Shown here: piece by piece, positions 1-8,942 of the stretch
Position numbering within the stretch: position 1 is the first letter of the stretch
How the letters are laid out: each line of letters opens with the position of its first letter
DNA from: Flavobacteriales bacterium BRH_c54
Lineage (GTDB): Bacteria > Bacteroidota > Bacteroidia > Flavobacteriales_E > Vicingaceae
Length of the DNA stretch: 40,700 bases
Assembly (NCBI GenBank): GCA_000961845.1
Contig: LADZ01000057.1
Span: 1-40,700 of the forward strand
Direction of reading: 5' to 3'
Notes under the pieces: model-generated
What the model was told of the DNA's origin: nothing
Database searches by the model: none
What the model saw: the letters and a program-made list of their open reading frames with translations, nothing else
Program-made: the position numbers and the translations under genes

Positions 1-1
1 T

Positions 2-1240
2 GAAAATACATTTTATAAGCTTCAGGCAATAGCTAGAAAAGAAGTATTGAAGATATTATTAGAAAATAATGACTTTGATGAATGTATTAGAAGAGCCTTT
101 GAATATTATCTATTAAATCCTGAAGAAGATACAAATATTTACTACCTTTTAGAAGCGATAAGGAGAAAAGTATATGTTTTTAATAATACGAAAAATGATG
201 GGTTTTTAACGGAAGATTTTTTATCAAATTTTAATAAAGGTGAAGGTATTTTAAACAATATAAATTTTTTAATTAGAGACAGTATTACTCTTGCTAATGT
301 TAAGACAACTGAGTTATTAGACACAACAGATATTAAATTTAACACCTATATAGAAGCATATAATTATTTTAAACAAATAGCAATAAATAAAAATATTATA
401 GAAAGTTATTTAACCATTGCATTATACGAGCATGAGAAAGAATTGAAAGAAAAATATTTAAAATTATATTTAGAATCTGCAAATATTAATCATAAAAAAT
501 TTGCAGATGCTTTATTAAATAATAGGTTGAATGAGGTAATATCTGAGAAAGAAAATCAAGTTTTATATATCAAAGATATTTTATTTTTAGAAGATCATTA
601 CTATGGGTTCCACAATAATCTTATTAAAAGAAACGAGAATAACGAGTATTATTATTTAAGTATAAATAAAATGGTTGAAAAACATTTCCCTCAGAAAACT
701 GTAATATCTTCTAAAAAGATAAAAAATACAAACTTTAATAGATATATTGATAATCTTAATATTATGAAAAATATTTTTTTTTATGATGAATATATGTTAG
801 ATGTTGGTTTTTCATATTCAGAAGGGGGACAAGCAGAAGTTGTATTCTTTAATGACGATAGTAAAAATGAGGATTTTGAATTAAATCAAGAAAGAGTGTC
901 AGAAAATAGTATATTCACACTAAACCCAATGGTTTGGGATTATTATAACGAGAATAATATTAAATCATTTGAATTTGTAAACATTATTAATTACGATGAT
1001 CAAACGTCTATATTAAATTCTATAGGAAATACAATTTTAAATGTTTTTTTAATTCCTTTTGGTCAATTTTCAAACCTTAATTTAGGATCTAACAGGTATG
1101 TTTATGAAATAAATTACGCTAGATATGATGGAGTATCTAATACATCTCTTCAAGATGAAAGAATTGTTAATTTTAAAATGAGAAGACCTTATTTGAACAA
1201 CACGATCTATCATTTATTACATATTGAAGATTATGAATAG
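2..1240 (+). CDS. 5'-truncated CDS, helical-repeat protein (possibly the C-terminal part of an M48-type peptidase)
   Basis: The reading frame is open from the first bases of the window, so the gene begins outside it. A TTG at 47 could be read as a start, but the residues before it (frame 2-46) continue the same amphipathic helix, so I treat the CDS as partial. The first ~60 visible residues look like a TPR-like helical pair (FEYYLLNPEEDTNIYYLLEA). The rest is rich in Asn, Tyr and Phe with no motif I recognise; a C-terminal beta-rich part begins near 790. The N-terminal stretch resembles the tail that follows the peptidase domain in some Bacteroidota M48 metallopeptidases, but no HExxH is in the window, so that is a weak inference. 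The stop overlaps the next gene's ATG by 8 bp, implying co-expression with an outer-membrane protein. Confidence 0.65.
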   Translation, partial: ENTFYKLQAIARKEVLKILLENNDFDECIRRAFEYYLLNPEEDTNIYYLLEAIRRKVYVFNNTKNDGFLTEDFLSNFNKGEGILNNINFLIRDSITLANVKTTELLDTTDIKFNTYIEAYNYFKQIAINKNIIESYLTIALYEHEKELKEKYLKLYLESANINHKKFADALLNNRLNEVISEKENQVLYIKDILFLEDHYYGFHNNLIKRNENNEYYYLSINKMVEKHFPQKTVISSKKIKNTNFNRYIDNLNIMKNIFFYDEYMLDVGFSYSEGGQAEVVFFNDDSKNEDFELNQERVSENSIFTLNPMVWDYYNENNIKSFEFVNIINYDDQTSILNSIGNTILNVFLIPFGQFSNLNLGSNRYVYEINYARYDGVSNTSLQDERIVNFKMRRPYLNNTIYHLLHIEDYE

Positions 1241-1952
1241 ATATATAATTATATTAATTGCCATATTTTTATTATCAAGTGATTCCTTGTTGGCTCAAAA
1301 AAAAGGATTTATGGGAAAAACTAATGAAGTGTCAGTAGATATTTTTTCCATGTATTATATAGGTGCTTTTGGGTTGAATTATAAAAAAGTGATAACAAAC
1401 AATATTGCGGTACAAGCAAATTTTTTTAAATTAAAGAAAAATGGAGATCATTACACTAATAGTAGATTTATTTTTTTCTATGATAAATCAATCGATCCAC
1501 TAGGAACTTTTGAACTTTCAGGTTTTGATTTTGGTATGTCGGTACTTTTTTCTCCACATTATACAGGTATAGAACTTCCAATTGGAGGTTATACAGGTAT
1601 TGGATTTGATTTTCTAAAAAATAATTTGAGCTTTGAAATAGAACAAGAAACAAATCAGTTTAGTCCTAAAAGTTCGCAGCCTTTGGATATTGATTCTGCC
1701 GAGTTTTCTAATACTCAAACAAGAATTTTTGGTTTAGTTGGAAGAAATAATTATATAACAAATAATATAATCTTGGATATATCTGTTCAAGTTGGTCTAC
1801 AAATAGGTAGTTTTAATCAAGTTAGTTCAACTATGGATATATGGTATGATGAAGAGCTAATGTACAGACCCCGAAGAGGCGAAAGTTTTGGTGCAATTGG
1901 TAGTGTATCTTTTTATGTTTATCCTCAAATTAAATTGGGTTATATTTTTTAG
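1233..1952 (+). CDS. Outer-membrane beta-barrel protein, family not recognised
   Basis: A 239-residue protein. The ATG at 1233 is preferred over an in-frame TTG at 1224 because it puts a clean signal peptide at the N-terminus (MNRYIIILIAIFLLSSDSLLAQ, cleavage expected after LLAQ). The mature part alternates short beta strands with Gly/Asn turns and ends in YIF, the terminal aromatic typical of barrels inserted by BamA. There is no known catalytic motif. It starts inside the last codons of the preceding gene, so the two are translationally coupled. The function is unknown; a small porin-like or structural barrel is the best guess. Confidence 0.7.
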   Translation: MNRYIIILIAIFLLSSDSLLAQKKGFMGKTNEVSVDIFSMYYIGAFGLNYKKVITNNIAVQANFFKLKKNGDHYTNSRFIFFYDKSIDPLGTFELSGFDFGMSVLFSPHYTGIELPIGGYTGIGFDFLKNNLSFEIEQETNQFSPKSSQPLDIDSAEFSNTQTRIFGLVGRNNYITNNIILDISVQVGLQIGSFNQVSSTMDIWYDEELMYRPRRGESFGAIGSVSFYVYPQIKLGYIF

Positions 1953-2018
1953 GTTATTAATTTTTAAATAGTTATAATTGTAGTGTTAAATTTAATAAAA
2001 ACTAAAAAATTAAAGATT

Positions 2019-2540
2019 ATGAAAAATTTTATCAAATTTGCTGCAGTTGCTTTAATAGTTGCTGCTTTTACAACAAATGTTAATGCTCAAATCAGAGCTT
2101 CGTTAGGTTTAGAGGTTGCATTACCTTTTGAAGATGGTTATAACTTTGGGATAGGAGCTAGTGCAGGTGGAGAGTTTTTATTAGGAGATAATATGGGGAT
2201 TACTGCAAAGATTGGCTATACTGCTTTAATGGTAGATGCTGATGGTGGTTCTGCTTCTTTAATTCCAATGATAGCTGGATTTAGATATTATTTAGCAGAT
2301 AATGAATCAGGAATTTATTTAACAGGACAGTTTGGAATGACTACTTTTAAATACAAACAAGAATATGAATTTTTTGGTATGAAGCAAACTGTAGAAGGTT
2401 CTTCAACGGATTTATCTTATGCGTTTGGAGCAGGTATGTTATTAGGAGATAATATTGATTTAGGTTTAGGATACAACATTATTTCAGGAGATGGAGGTAG
2501 CTTTAATTATTTAGGTCTTAGAGCTGCATACAACTTCTAA
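2019..2540 (+). CDS. Small outer-membrane beta-barrel (porin/OmpW-like fold)
   Basis: 173 residues from the ATG at 2019. An in-frame GTG at 1983 would add twelve basic residues ahead of a complete signal peptide (MKNFIKFAAVALIVAAFTTNVNAQ), so I reject it. The mature protein is glycine-rich with alternating hydrophobic strands (for example FGIGASAGGEFLLGDNMGI and LGLGYNIISGDGG) and ends in AAYNF, a typical barrel C-terminus. The length fits an eight-stranded barrel of the Bacteroidota 'porin family / outer membrane beta-barrel' group. It is followed by a strong hairpin terminator at 2564-2597, so it ends its transcript. No ligand or partner can be inferred. Confidence 0.8.
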   Translation: MKNFIKFAAVALIVAAFTTNVNAQIRASLGLEVALPFEDGYNFGIGASAGGEFLLGDNMGITAKIGYTALMVDADGGSASLIPMIAGFRYYLADNESGIYLTGQFGMTTFKYKQEYEFFGMKQTVEGSSTDLSYAFGAGMLLGDNIDLGLGYNIISGDGGSFNYLGLRAAYNF

Positions 2541-2563
2541 ACTTCATATTCATAAAAATATAG

Positions 2564-2597
2564 AAAAAACCATCCAAATTTTGGATGGTTTTTTTAT
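2564..2597 (+). terminator. Rho-independent terminator after the beta-barrel gene
   Basis: Inverted repeat AACCATCCAA / TTGGATGGTT with a short AT loop, preceded by A-rich and followed by T-rich sequence (seven Ts then ATTTT). It lies 24 bp after the barrel stop and before the next gene. Confidence 0.85.
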
Positions 2598-2641
2598 TTT
2601 ATAAAAACTTGTTGTACTTTTAACAAATAAATTTTATACGA

Positions 2642-3865
2642 TTGTCAAAAGTTATAAAAAATAAAAATAAGCGAATTCAACTTGGGAGATTGAAACTAGA
2701 TATCTTGTTGCAAGTAACCAAGAGTATTAATAATAACTTGTCTAAAAAAGAGCTTATTCAATTATACAAGCATGTTGTTATTGACCAATTAAATATTGGA
2801 AAATTGCTGTTATATGCTTTTGATGGGATTAATTGGCAACAAGAAATATGTGTTGATACAGCATGTAATTCAGTTGATGTAGAAAATGATTTACTAGGGT
2901 TTAATGAAATTACGTTTATTGATGAAAACTCTTATCCTAAATTAGCAGAGTTTGATGTAGTAATTCCTGTTTACCATAAATCTAACCCAATAGCTTATTT
3001 ACTTTTAGCTGATTTTGATGGTGAAAGTATAGAAGTAAGTCCTATTATCAAACACTTAACTTTTATACAAACCTTAACCAATGTTATTGCTGTAGCATTA
3101 GAAAATAAAAGACTATACAAAGAGAATTTAGAAAAAATTGCTATTAGAAAAGAAATGGAACTGGCTTCTGAAATGCAGGCGTTGTTGTTTCCTAGTTATT
3201 TTCCTAATAACGATAAAATAGAAGTAGCAGCACAATATGTTTCTAATCAATTAGTTGGGGGAGATTATTACGATTTCATTTCACTTTCTGAAAATGAAGT
3301 AGCTTTTTGTGTGGCAGATGTTTCAGGTAAAGGTGTCTCAGCTGCCTTATTAATGTCAAATTTTCAAGCAGCGCTCAGAACCTTAATAGATAAAACAGAT
3401 AGCTTTAAACAGCTTGTAATCGAGTTAAATGCCTTAATCATTAATAATGCTAAAACTGAAAAATTTATTACTGCTTTTATAGGAAAGTATAATTGTGAGT
3501 CTAAAAAGTTGTGCTATATTAATGCCGGACATAACCCACCAATTTTTATTAATAATGGTGAAACATCTTATTTAACTGCGGGAACTACTGTATTAGGAAT
3601 GTTTGACGAGTTACCTAATATAGAAAGTGGAGAAGTAACTATTAATGGTAATGCCTTATTGTTATGTTATACAGATGGTGTTACAGAACAAATCAATATC
3701 AAAAATCAAGAGTTTGGTATTGAGAAACTAACTGAATTGGTAAAGAAAAACCAACAAAAAGAGGTAAACTCAATTATTCAAGTTATAATTGATGAACTTA
3801 ACAAGTTTAATAAATCAGCAACTTTTGATGATGATATTACTTTACTTGGATTGAAATTTAAGTAA
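2642..3865 (+). CDS. GAF-like sensor / SpoIIE-type PP2C serine phosphatase
   Basis: 407 residues. Residues ~20-155 form a GAF-like sensory region; ~160-180 is a coiled linker (ENLEKIAIRKEMELASEMQ); ~185-407 is a PPM/SpoIIE phosphatase with metal-binding motifs VGGDYYDF, VADVSGKGVSAALLM, NAGHNPP, YTDGVTE and a final DDDIT. All the expected acidic residues are present, so it should be active. The family dephosphorylates anti-sigma-factor antagonists or similar partners in the cytosol; no partner gene is adjacent. The start is TTG: the frame is closed by a TAA at 2621 and there is no ATG between that and the conserved N-terminus. Confidence 0.88.
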   Translation: MSKVIKNKNKRIQLGRLKLDILLQVTKSINNNLSKKELIQLYKHVVIDQLNIGKLLLYAFDGINWQQEICVDTACNSVDVENDLLGFNEITFIDENSYPKLAEFDVVIPVYHKSNPIAYLLLADFDGESIEVSPIIKHLTFIQTLTNVIAVALENKRLYKENLEKIAIRKEMELASEMQALLFPSYFPNNDKIEVAAQYVSNQLVGGDYYDFISLSENEVAFCVADVSGKGVSAALLMSNFQAALRTLIDKTDSFKQLVIELNALIINNAKTEKFITAFIGKYNCESKKLCYINAGHNPPIFINNGETSYLTAGTTVLGMFDELPNIESGEVTINGNALLLCYTDGVTEQINIKNQEFGIEKLTELVKKNQQKEVNSIIQVIIDELNKFNKSATFDDDITLLGLKFK

Positions 3866-3882
3866 TGAAGTAAAAAATTCCT

Positions 3883-4725
3883 TTAGTTGTTAAAGTATTT
3901 CAAAGTGAAAGAAATTTTCTCTTTTAATTCATCTCTAGAAACAATAAAATCTAAGAAACCATGCTCTAAAACAAACTCTGAAGTTTGAAATCCTTTTGGT
4001 AACTCTTTTCCGATAGTTTCTTTAACAACTCTAGGTCCTGCAAAAGCTATTAAAGCTCCCGGTTCAGCAATATTAATATCTCCTAACATGGCATAAGAAG
4101 CCGTAACTCCACCGGTTGTTGGATCTGTTAACAATGAAATATAAGGAATTTTTGCTTTTGCTAATAAAGTAAGTTTGGCAGAGGTTTTAGCCATTTGCAT
4201 TAATGAGAAAGCAGCTTCCATCATTCTTGCACCACCTGATTTTGAAATCATTAAAAATGGAATTTTCTTTTCTATAGAATGGTCGATAGCTCTAGCAATT
4301 TTTTCTCCAACTACAGATCCCATGGATCCTCCAATAAAATTAAAGTCCATACAAGCAATTACTAGATCTTGCTTATCAACTTTGCCAACAGCTGTTCTAA
4401 CAGCATCTTTTAAATTGGTATTTTTCTGTGTAGTTTTAATTCTATCTACATATTTTTTTGTGTCTGTAAAATTTAAAGGATCTCCTGAAGTTAAATTAGC
4501 ATCAAGTTCTTTAAATTTATTACCATCAAATAATATTTTAAAATATGCTGCCGAATCAATTTTATCATGGTAACCACAATCACATACACAAAACTTTTCT
4601 GTAAAGTCTTCTTGAGGAATAACTGCACTACATTTTGGACATTTATACCACAAACCTTCCGGTGTTTCTTTCTTTTCCGTTGTAGGAGTTCTAATTCCTT
4701 CTTTTATTCTTTTAAACCAACCCAT
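3883..4725 (-). CDS. accD: Acetyl-CoA carboxylase carboxyltransferase subunit beta
   Basis: 280 residues, the usual AccD size. The N-terminus carries the four-cysteine zinc ribbon (CPKC then CVCDC) after the family's [11 protein letters not shown] start. The crotonase-like carboxyltransferase core has [20 protein letters not shown] and [14 protein letters not shown], which form the CoA/carboxybiotin site and oxyanion hole. With AccA it transfers the carboxyl from biotin to acetyl-CoA, giving malonyl-CoA for fatty acid synthesis in the cytosol. It lies 64 bp downstream of the aldolase gene on the same strand, an arrangement I recall from flavobacterial genomes, and is probably co-transcribed with it. 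Confidence 0.97.
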   Translation of the reverse strand: MGWFKRIKEGIRTPTTEKKETPEGLWYKCPKCSAVIPQEDFTEKFCVCDCGYHDKIDSAAYFKILFDGNKFKELDANLTSGDPLNFTDTKKYVDRIKTTQKNTNLKDAVRTAVGKVDKQDLVIACMDFNFIGGSMGSVVGEKIARAIDHSIEKKIPFLMISKSGGARMMEAAFSLMQMAKTSAKLTLLAKAKIPYISLLTDPTTGGVTASYAMLGDINIAEPGALIAFAGPRVVKETIGKELPKGFQTSEFVLEHGFLDFIVSRDELKEKISFTLKYFNN

Positions 4726-4789
4726 ATATTGTTAATAGTTATTCGTTAAATGTTAATTGTTTACTCTGTCACTATTTTTAATACTAAAT

Positions 4790-5857
4790 TTATAAAGTAT
4801 TAATGTTGTTTAAGTCTTCAAAAGATCTTTTTAGTCTGGCTTTAAAAGTTTTTTCTCCTTCTCTTAACCAAACTCTAGGATCATAATGTTTTTTATTTGG
4901 TTTGTCATCTCCTTCAGGATTACCAATTTGAGATTTAACATATGCTGCTTTTTCATTAAAGTAATCTCTCACTCCTTCTGTAAAAGCATATTGTAAATCA
5001 GTATCTATGTTCATTTTTATTACACCGTAAGAAATAGCTTCTCTAATTTCTTCTAATGTAGAACCAGATCCGCCATGAAAAACAAAATCAACAGGATTTG
5101 CTCCCGTATTGAATTTTTGTTGGATATAATTTTGAGAATTTTTTAAGATAACCGGAGTAAGTTTAACATTTCCAGGTTTGTAAACACCATGCACGTTTCC
5201 AAAAGCTGCAGCAATTGTAAATCTGTTACTGATTTTAGAAAGCTCCTCATAAGCATAAGCCACTTCTTCAGGTTGAGTGTATAAAAGGCTATTATCAACA
5301 TTAGAGTTATCTACACCATCTTCTTCTCCACCAGTAATTCCTAATTCAATTTCTAAAGTCATGCCTATTTTACTCATCCTAGCTAAGTATTCTTTGCAAA
5401 TTGCTATATTTTCTTCAATAGGTTCTTCCGATAAATCCAACATGTGAGAACTATAAAGCGGTTTACCAGTCTCTTTGTAAAATTGCTCTCCGGCAGTTAA
5501 TAAACCATCAATCCAAGGAAGTAAGTTTTTAGCACAATGATCTGTATGTAAAATTACAGGAACATTATAAACTTTTGCCAGTTCGTGTACATGTTTAGCT
5601 CCTGCAATACCTCCTGCAATAGCTGCTTGTTGATTTTCGTTACTTAACCCTTTTCCAGCATTAAAATGACAACCTCCATTAGAAAATTGAATAATTACAG
5701 GTCCATTAACTTCTTTTGCAGTTTCCATTACTGTGTTAATGGTTGAGGAACCGGTAACATTAACAGCAGGCAATGCAAATTTACGCTCCTTGGCTATTTT
5801 AAATATTTCTTGAACAGCATCACCGTGAACAACTCCACCTTGAATAGTTTTTATCAT
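4790..5857 (-). CDS. fbaA: Class II fructose-bisphosphate aldolase
   Basis: 355 residues, matching the long class IIA aldolases. HTDHC at residues ~104-108 supplies the catalytic Asp and a zinc His; NVHGVYKPGN and FHGGSGS supply the other zinc ligands and the phosphate-binding loop. It cleaves fructose 1,6-bisphosphate into dihydroxyacetone phosphate and glyceraldehyde 3-phosphate in glycolysis, or runs the reverse in gluconeogenesis. It heads a probable two-gene transcript with accD. A TAACTTTG box lies 22 bp upstream of the ATG. Confidence 0.96.
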   Translation of the reverse strand: MIKTIQGGVVHGDAVQEIFKIAKERKFALPAVNVTGSSTINTVMETAKEVNGPVIIQFSNGGCHFNAGKGLSNENQQAAIAGGIAGAKHVHELAKVYNVPVILHTDHCAKNLLPWIDGLLTAGEQFYKETGKPLYSSHMLDLSEEPIEENIAICKEYLARMSKIGMTLEIELGITGGEEDGVDNSNVDNSLLYTQPEEVAYAYEELSKISNRFTIAAAFGNVHGVYKPGNVKLTPVILKNSQNYIQQKFNTGANPVDFVFHGGSGSTLEEIREAISYGVIKMNIDTDLQYAFTEGVRDYFNEKAAYVKSQIGNPEGDDKPNKKHYDPRVWLREGEKTFKARLKRSFEDLNNINTL

Positions 5858-5878
5858 AGTTTAAAATTTTTTAGAACA

Positions 5879-5886
5879 CAAAGTTA
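5879..5886 (-). promoter_or_regulatory. Putative -7 box upstream of fbaA
   Basis: On the minus strand this reads TAACTTTG, a perfect match to the Bacteroidota TAnnTTTG element, 22 bp ahead of the fbaA ATG. No good TTG -33 box is seen at the expected spacing, so this rests on one element. Confidence 0.4.
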
Positions 5887-6012
5887 ATATAAAAATGCAA
5901 TTAGAAATTCTTTTAATTGATTGATTTTTCAATTGAGCAGTTATGGAAAAATAACATGAACTTAACGTGATATCTATTTTTTTGTGATAAAATTGTAATA
6001 AAAATAGGGTAT

Positions 6013-6621
6013 ATGCAATTATTTAAAGAACTACAGGACTATGTTCAGCACCAACTTAATGATAATGTTGAACCTAATAGACAACCTATTTTAAATAATT
6101 TAATTGATGTAATAAAGCAAAACACATCAGTTAATAAAGAGGTAGCCATTAATTTTGTTTGTACCCATAATTCCAGAAGAAGTCAGTTTGCTCAATTTTG
6201 GGCAACGGTTATGGCAAGTTATTTTGATGTTCAACATGTTTTGTGTTTCTCAAGTGGGGTAGAAGTTACCGCTCTTCATGCTAACGTGGTAAATATTTTT
6301 AAAAATATTGGAGTAGAGGTTAACCAGTCTGGTAAAGGAAATCCTATATATTTTTTAAAATATGCTGAGAACGCTGCTCCAATTAAAATGTTTTCTAAAT
6401 TGTTGGAAGATCAGGTGAATCCACAACGAAATTTTATAGCAGTTATGACTTGTGCTGAAGCAGATGAAGGATGTCCTTTTGTACCGGGAGCAATTGCTAG
6501 AATTCCTTTGAGATACGAAGATCCAAAACAATTTGATGGAACTAATGAAGTTGAAAAAGCTTATGAAACTACTTCTCAACTTATTGCCAATGAAATGAAG
6601 TATGTTTTTTCGAGAATTTGA
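6013..6621 (+). CDS. ArsC-like low-molecular-weight phosphatase / arsenate reductase family protein
   Basis: 202 residues. The P-loop CTHNSRRS (Cys50, Arg56; CX5R) follows a ~45-residue N-terminal helical extension. MTCAEADEGC places Cys147 and Cys154 with six residues between them, as in thioredoxin-coupled ArsC of the Staphylococcus aureus pI258 type. The general acid is in YEDP (Asp170). So all residues of the triple-cysteine arsenate reductase cascade are present. The loop, however, has THNSRR rather than the TGNSCR of typical ArsC, and no arsenical efflux or ArsR gene is nearby. Known roles in the family are arsenate reduction or phosphotyrosine hydrolysis; which applies here is open. 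Confidence 0.82.
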   Translation: MQLFKELQDYVQHQLNDNVEPNRQPILNNLIDVIKQNTSVNKEVAINFVCTHNSRRSQFAQFWATVMASYFDVQHVLCFSSGVEVTALHANVVNIFKNIGVEVNQSGKGNPIYFLKYAENAAPIKMFSKLLEDQVNPQRNFIAVMTCAEADEGCPFVPGAIARIPLRYEDPKQFDGTNEVEKAYETTSQLIANEMKYVFSRI

Positions 6622-6661
6622 AGTAATAAGAACTATAAACTGTGTGGTTAACATTATTTGT

Positions 6662-7771
6662 TTAACCTTTTAAATATCCAACAATCAATTCAGCAGCTCT
6701 TTTTGAAGCACCTTTACCACCTAATTTAACTTCAATTTCTTTGTAGGCATTAAGCATGTTAGATTTTCCTGGTTCTACTAATATTTTAGAAAGTTCTGTG
6801 GTTAAATTTTCAGTAGTTAATTCATCTTGAATTAATTCTTTAACCACTTCTTTGTCGGCAACTAAATTTACTAAGGAAATGAATTTGATTTTAACCACCA
6901 TTTTTGCCAAATGATAAAAAAGCTTACCGGTTTTGTAGCAAACCACTTGTGGGACATGAAACAGTGCAGTTTCTAAAGTGGCAGTCCCACTAACAACCAA
7001 AGCAGCTGTTGCATGTTGTAATAAATCATAGGTTTTATTTTCTATGATGTTGATGTTGTTGGTTTCAAATTGCTTATAAAAGCTTAATGGTTGTGATGGC
7101 GCTCCTGCAATTACAAACTGGTAATCAGGAAAGTTGTTGGTTACAGAAAGCATGATGTTGAGCATGGCAGTAATCTCTTGTTTTCTGCTTCCCGGTAGTA
7201 AGGCAATTATTGGTTTATCTGAAAGTTGGTATTTGTCTCTAAAATCTTTGAGGGAAATTTTTGGATATTCTGTAATACAATCAATAAGTGGATGTCCTAC
7301 AAAATCTACGTTGTAATCGAATTTCTTATAAAAATCTTCTTCAAAAGGAAGGATAACAAACATTTTGTCAACCACTTTTTTAATTTGGTGAACCCGTTTT
7401 TGGTTCCATGCCCAAATTTTAGGAGAGATGTAGTAAAAAACCTTAATATTATTCGCTTTTGCCCATTTAGCAATCTTCATATTAAAACCTGGATAATCTA
7501 CTAAAATTAATACATCTGGTTGGTAGACTTTAATGTCCTCTTTGCAAAAAGCGATATTCCTAAAAATAGTTTTTAGGTTCATTAATACATCTTCAACACC
7601 CATAAAAGCTAACTCTTTGTAATGCTTAATAATTTCAGCACCTTCGGCTTCCATTAAATCGCCACCAAAACAACGGAATTGAGCATCCTTATCCGTGATT
7701 TTTAATTCCCTGATAAGTAAAGAGGCTTGTAAATCTCCTGATGCTTCTCCGGCTATAATGTAATAATTCAT
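6662..7771 (-). CDS. lpxB: Lipid-A-disaccharide synthase
   Basis: 369 residues, normal for LpxB. Family motifs seen are AGEASGD at the N-terminus, FMGVEDVL, the YPGFN and YYISPKIWAWNQKR segments, VGHPL and LLPGSRKQEI. It joins UDP-2,3-diacylglucosamine and lipid X to form the tetraacyl disaccharide 1-phosphate of lipid A at the cytoplasmic face of the inner membrane (GT19). It lies 61 bp downstream of the small membrane protein gene, which itself overlaps surE, so the three probably form one operon. Confidence 0.96.
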   Translation of the reverse strand: MNYYIIAGEASGDLQASLLIRELKITDKDAQFRCFGGDLMEAEGAEIIKHYKELAFMGVEDVLMNLKTIFRNIAFCKEDIKVYQPDVLILVDYPGFNMKIAKWAKANNIKVFYYISPKIWAWNQKRVHQIKKVVDKMFVILPFEEDFYKKFDYNVDFVGHPLIDCITEYPKISLKDFRDKYQLSDKPIIALLPGSRKQEITAMLNIMLSVTNNFPDYQFVIAGAPSQPLSFYKQFETNNINIIENKTYDLLQHATAALVVSGTATLETALFHVPQVVCYKTGKLFYHLAKMVVKIKFISLVNLVADKEVVKELIQDELTTENLTTELSKILVEPGKSNMLNAYKEIEVKLGGKGASKRAAELIVGYLKG

Positions 7772-7832
7772 TAGTTAGTTTGTGGGGGTTAAAAGTTTAT
7801 TATTTATATTCTACATTACATATCTGATTAGC

Positions 7833-8138
7833 TTAAATAAAAACTATGTAGTATAGATAAAAAGCACCGTATATAAGTGTGGCCAATATTACACCTCTTG
7901 CCGAAAGGTCTTTTCTGAACCAATAAAACAAAAAGAACAAACCTAAATTACAAAACAAACTGCCTTTAAGTACATTAATTATTTCACTAAAAAACGGATT
8001 GAAAATAATATCCATTAGTGATAGATTAGAATACATTTGTAACCAAAAATACATGATAATATAGGGGAGGAGTAAACCTAAAACTAACCCTATAGCAATA
8101 TGATTAAATTCTTTAAAGTTATTTCTAATCATGCTCAA
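7833..8138 (-). CDS. Small inner-membrane protein, unknown
   Basis: 101 residues with about three hydrophobic segments: HIAIGLVLGLLLPYIIMYFW, a central NLGLFFLFYWF and a terminal GVILATLIYGAFYLYYIV. Its ATG lies inside the 3' end of surE (14 bp overlap) and lpxB follows after 61 bp, so it is co-translated with surE. I do not recognise the family. The position between surE and lpxB hints at an envelope role, but nothing in the sequence specifies one. Confidence 0.75.
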   Translation of the reverse strand: MSMIRNNFKEFNHIAIGLVLGLLLPYIIMYFWLQMYSNLSLMDIIFNPFFSEIINVLKGSLFCNLGLFFLFYWFRKDLSARGVILATLIYGAFYLYYIVFI

Positions 8139-8889
8139 ACAATTTTATTTTTTCTAAATGTTCGTAATTGGTAATATCATGTTTAACAGGAACAACCGAA
8201 ACATAATTGTGTGCTAACGCCCATTCGTCAGAGTCTGTACCGTTATCGTTTACCACAAATTTACCCGAAAGCCAATAATAGGTTCTTCCTTGTGGATCTT
8301 TACGTTCATCATAATCTTCTTCCCAATTGCCAATAGCTTGTCGGCAAACTTTTATTCCTGCAATTAAATCCATGCTTACATTGGGAATATTTACATTTAA
8401 GCAAACATCCTTAGGCATTTGATTTTCAATCATGTTAGCAATGATTTTTTTTGCAATTACTTTAGCAGCATCAAAATTAGCATCAATAGAATGATCTAAT
8501 AAAGAAAAACCAACAGAAGGAATGTTTTGTAAAGCTCCTTCTACCGCTGCCGACATTGTTCCTGAATAAATTACATTGATAGAAGAATTGGCTCCATGGT
8601 TAATTCCCGAAACAATTAAATCGGGCTTTTTGTTTAAGAGTTTGTTTACGGCAATTTTTACGCAATCAACAGGGGTACCACTGCAAGCATAGCCTGTAAC
8701 ACCCATCACTTTGGTTTTGTTTAGGTGTAGGGTAGAATTAAAAGTTACGGCATGGCCCATTCCGCTTTGAGGTTTGTCGGGAGCTACAACCACTACATCA
8801 CCTAATTCTTTACTTACTTCTATTAAGGCTTTAATTCCCGGAGCGGTAATGCCATCATCATTTACAACTAATATATAAGGTTTCTTCAT
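8125..8889 (-). CDS. surE: 5'/3'-nucleotidase SurE
   Basis: 254 residues. VNDDGITAPGI gives the metal-binding Asp pair near the N-terminus; SGINHGANSSINVIYSG and GTMSAAVEG form the rest of the metal and phosphate site; NVNIPN is also a family landmark. SurE hydrolyses nucleoside monophosphates and is linked to survival under stress. It is first in a probable surE - membrane protein - lpxB operon, with a TAAGTTTG box 22 bp upstream of the ATG. Confidence 0.96.
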   Translation of the reverse strand: MKKPYILVVNDDGITAPGIKALIEVSKELGDVVVVAPDKPQSGMGHAVTFNSTLHLNKTKVMGVTGYACSGTPVDCVKIAVNKLLNKKPDLIVSGINHGANSSINVIYSGTMSAAVEGALQNIPSVGFSLLDHSIDANFDAAKVIAKKIIANMIENQMPKDVCLNVNIPNVSMDLIAGIKVCRQAIGNWEEDYDERKDPQGRTYYWLSGKFVVNDNGTDSDEWALAHNYVSVVPVKHDITNYEHLEKIKLFEHD

Positions 8890-8911
8890 ATGAATTTTTA
8901 TTGGTAAAGTG

Positions 8912-8919
8912 CAAACTTA
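8912..8919 (-). promoter_or_regulatory. Putative -7 box upstream of surE
   Basis: The minus strand reads TAAGTTTG, a perfect TAnnTTTG match, 22 bp before the surE start. No convincing -33 TTG at 17-23 bp spacing. Confidence 0.4.
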
Positions 8920-8942
8920 ATGATAATGCCAAGTTAACGATG

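Noticed and set aside
47-49. TTG as a genuine start of the first gene
   Set aside because: The frame is open to the window edge and the upstream residues continue the same helix, so the gene is most likely truncated.
1224-1232. In-frame TTG as start of the outer-membrane protein
   Set aside because: The ATG at 1233 gives a standard signal peptide; the TTG adds only three residues ahead of it.
4175-4573. 132-codon plus-strand frame opposite accD
   Set aside because: Fully antisense to a conserved gene, no start context, composition of a shadow frame.
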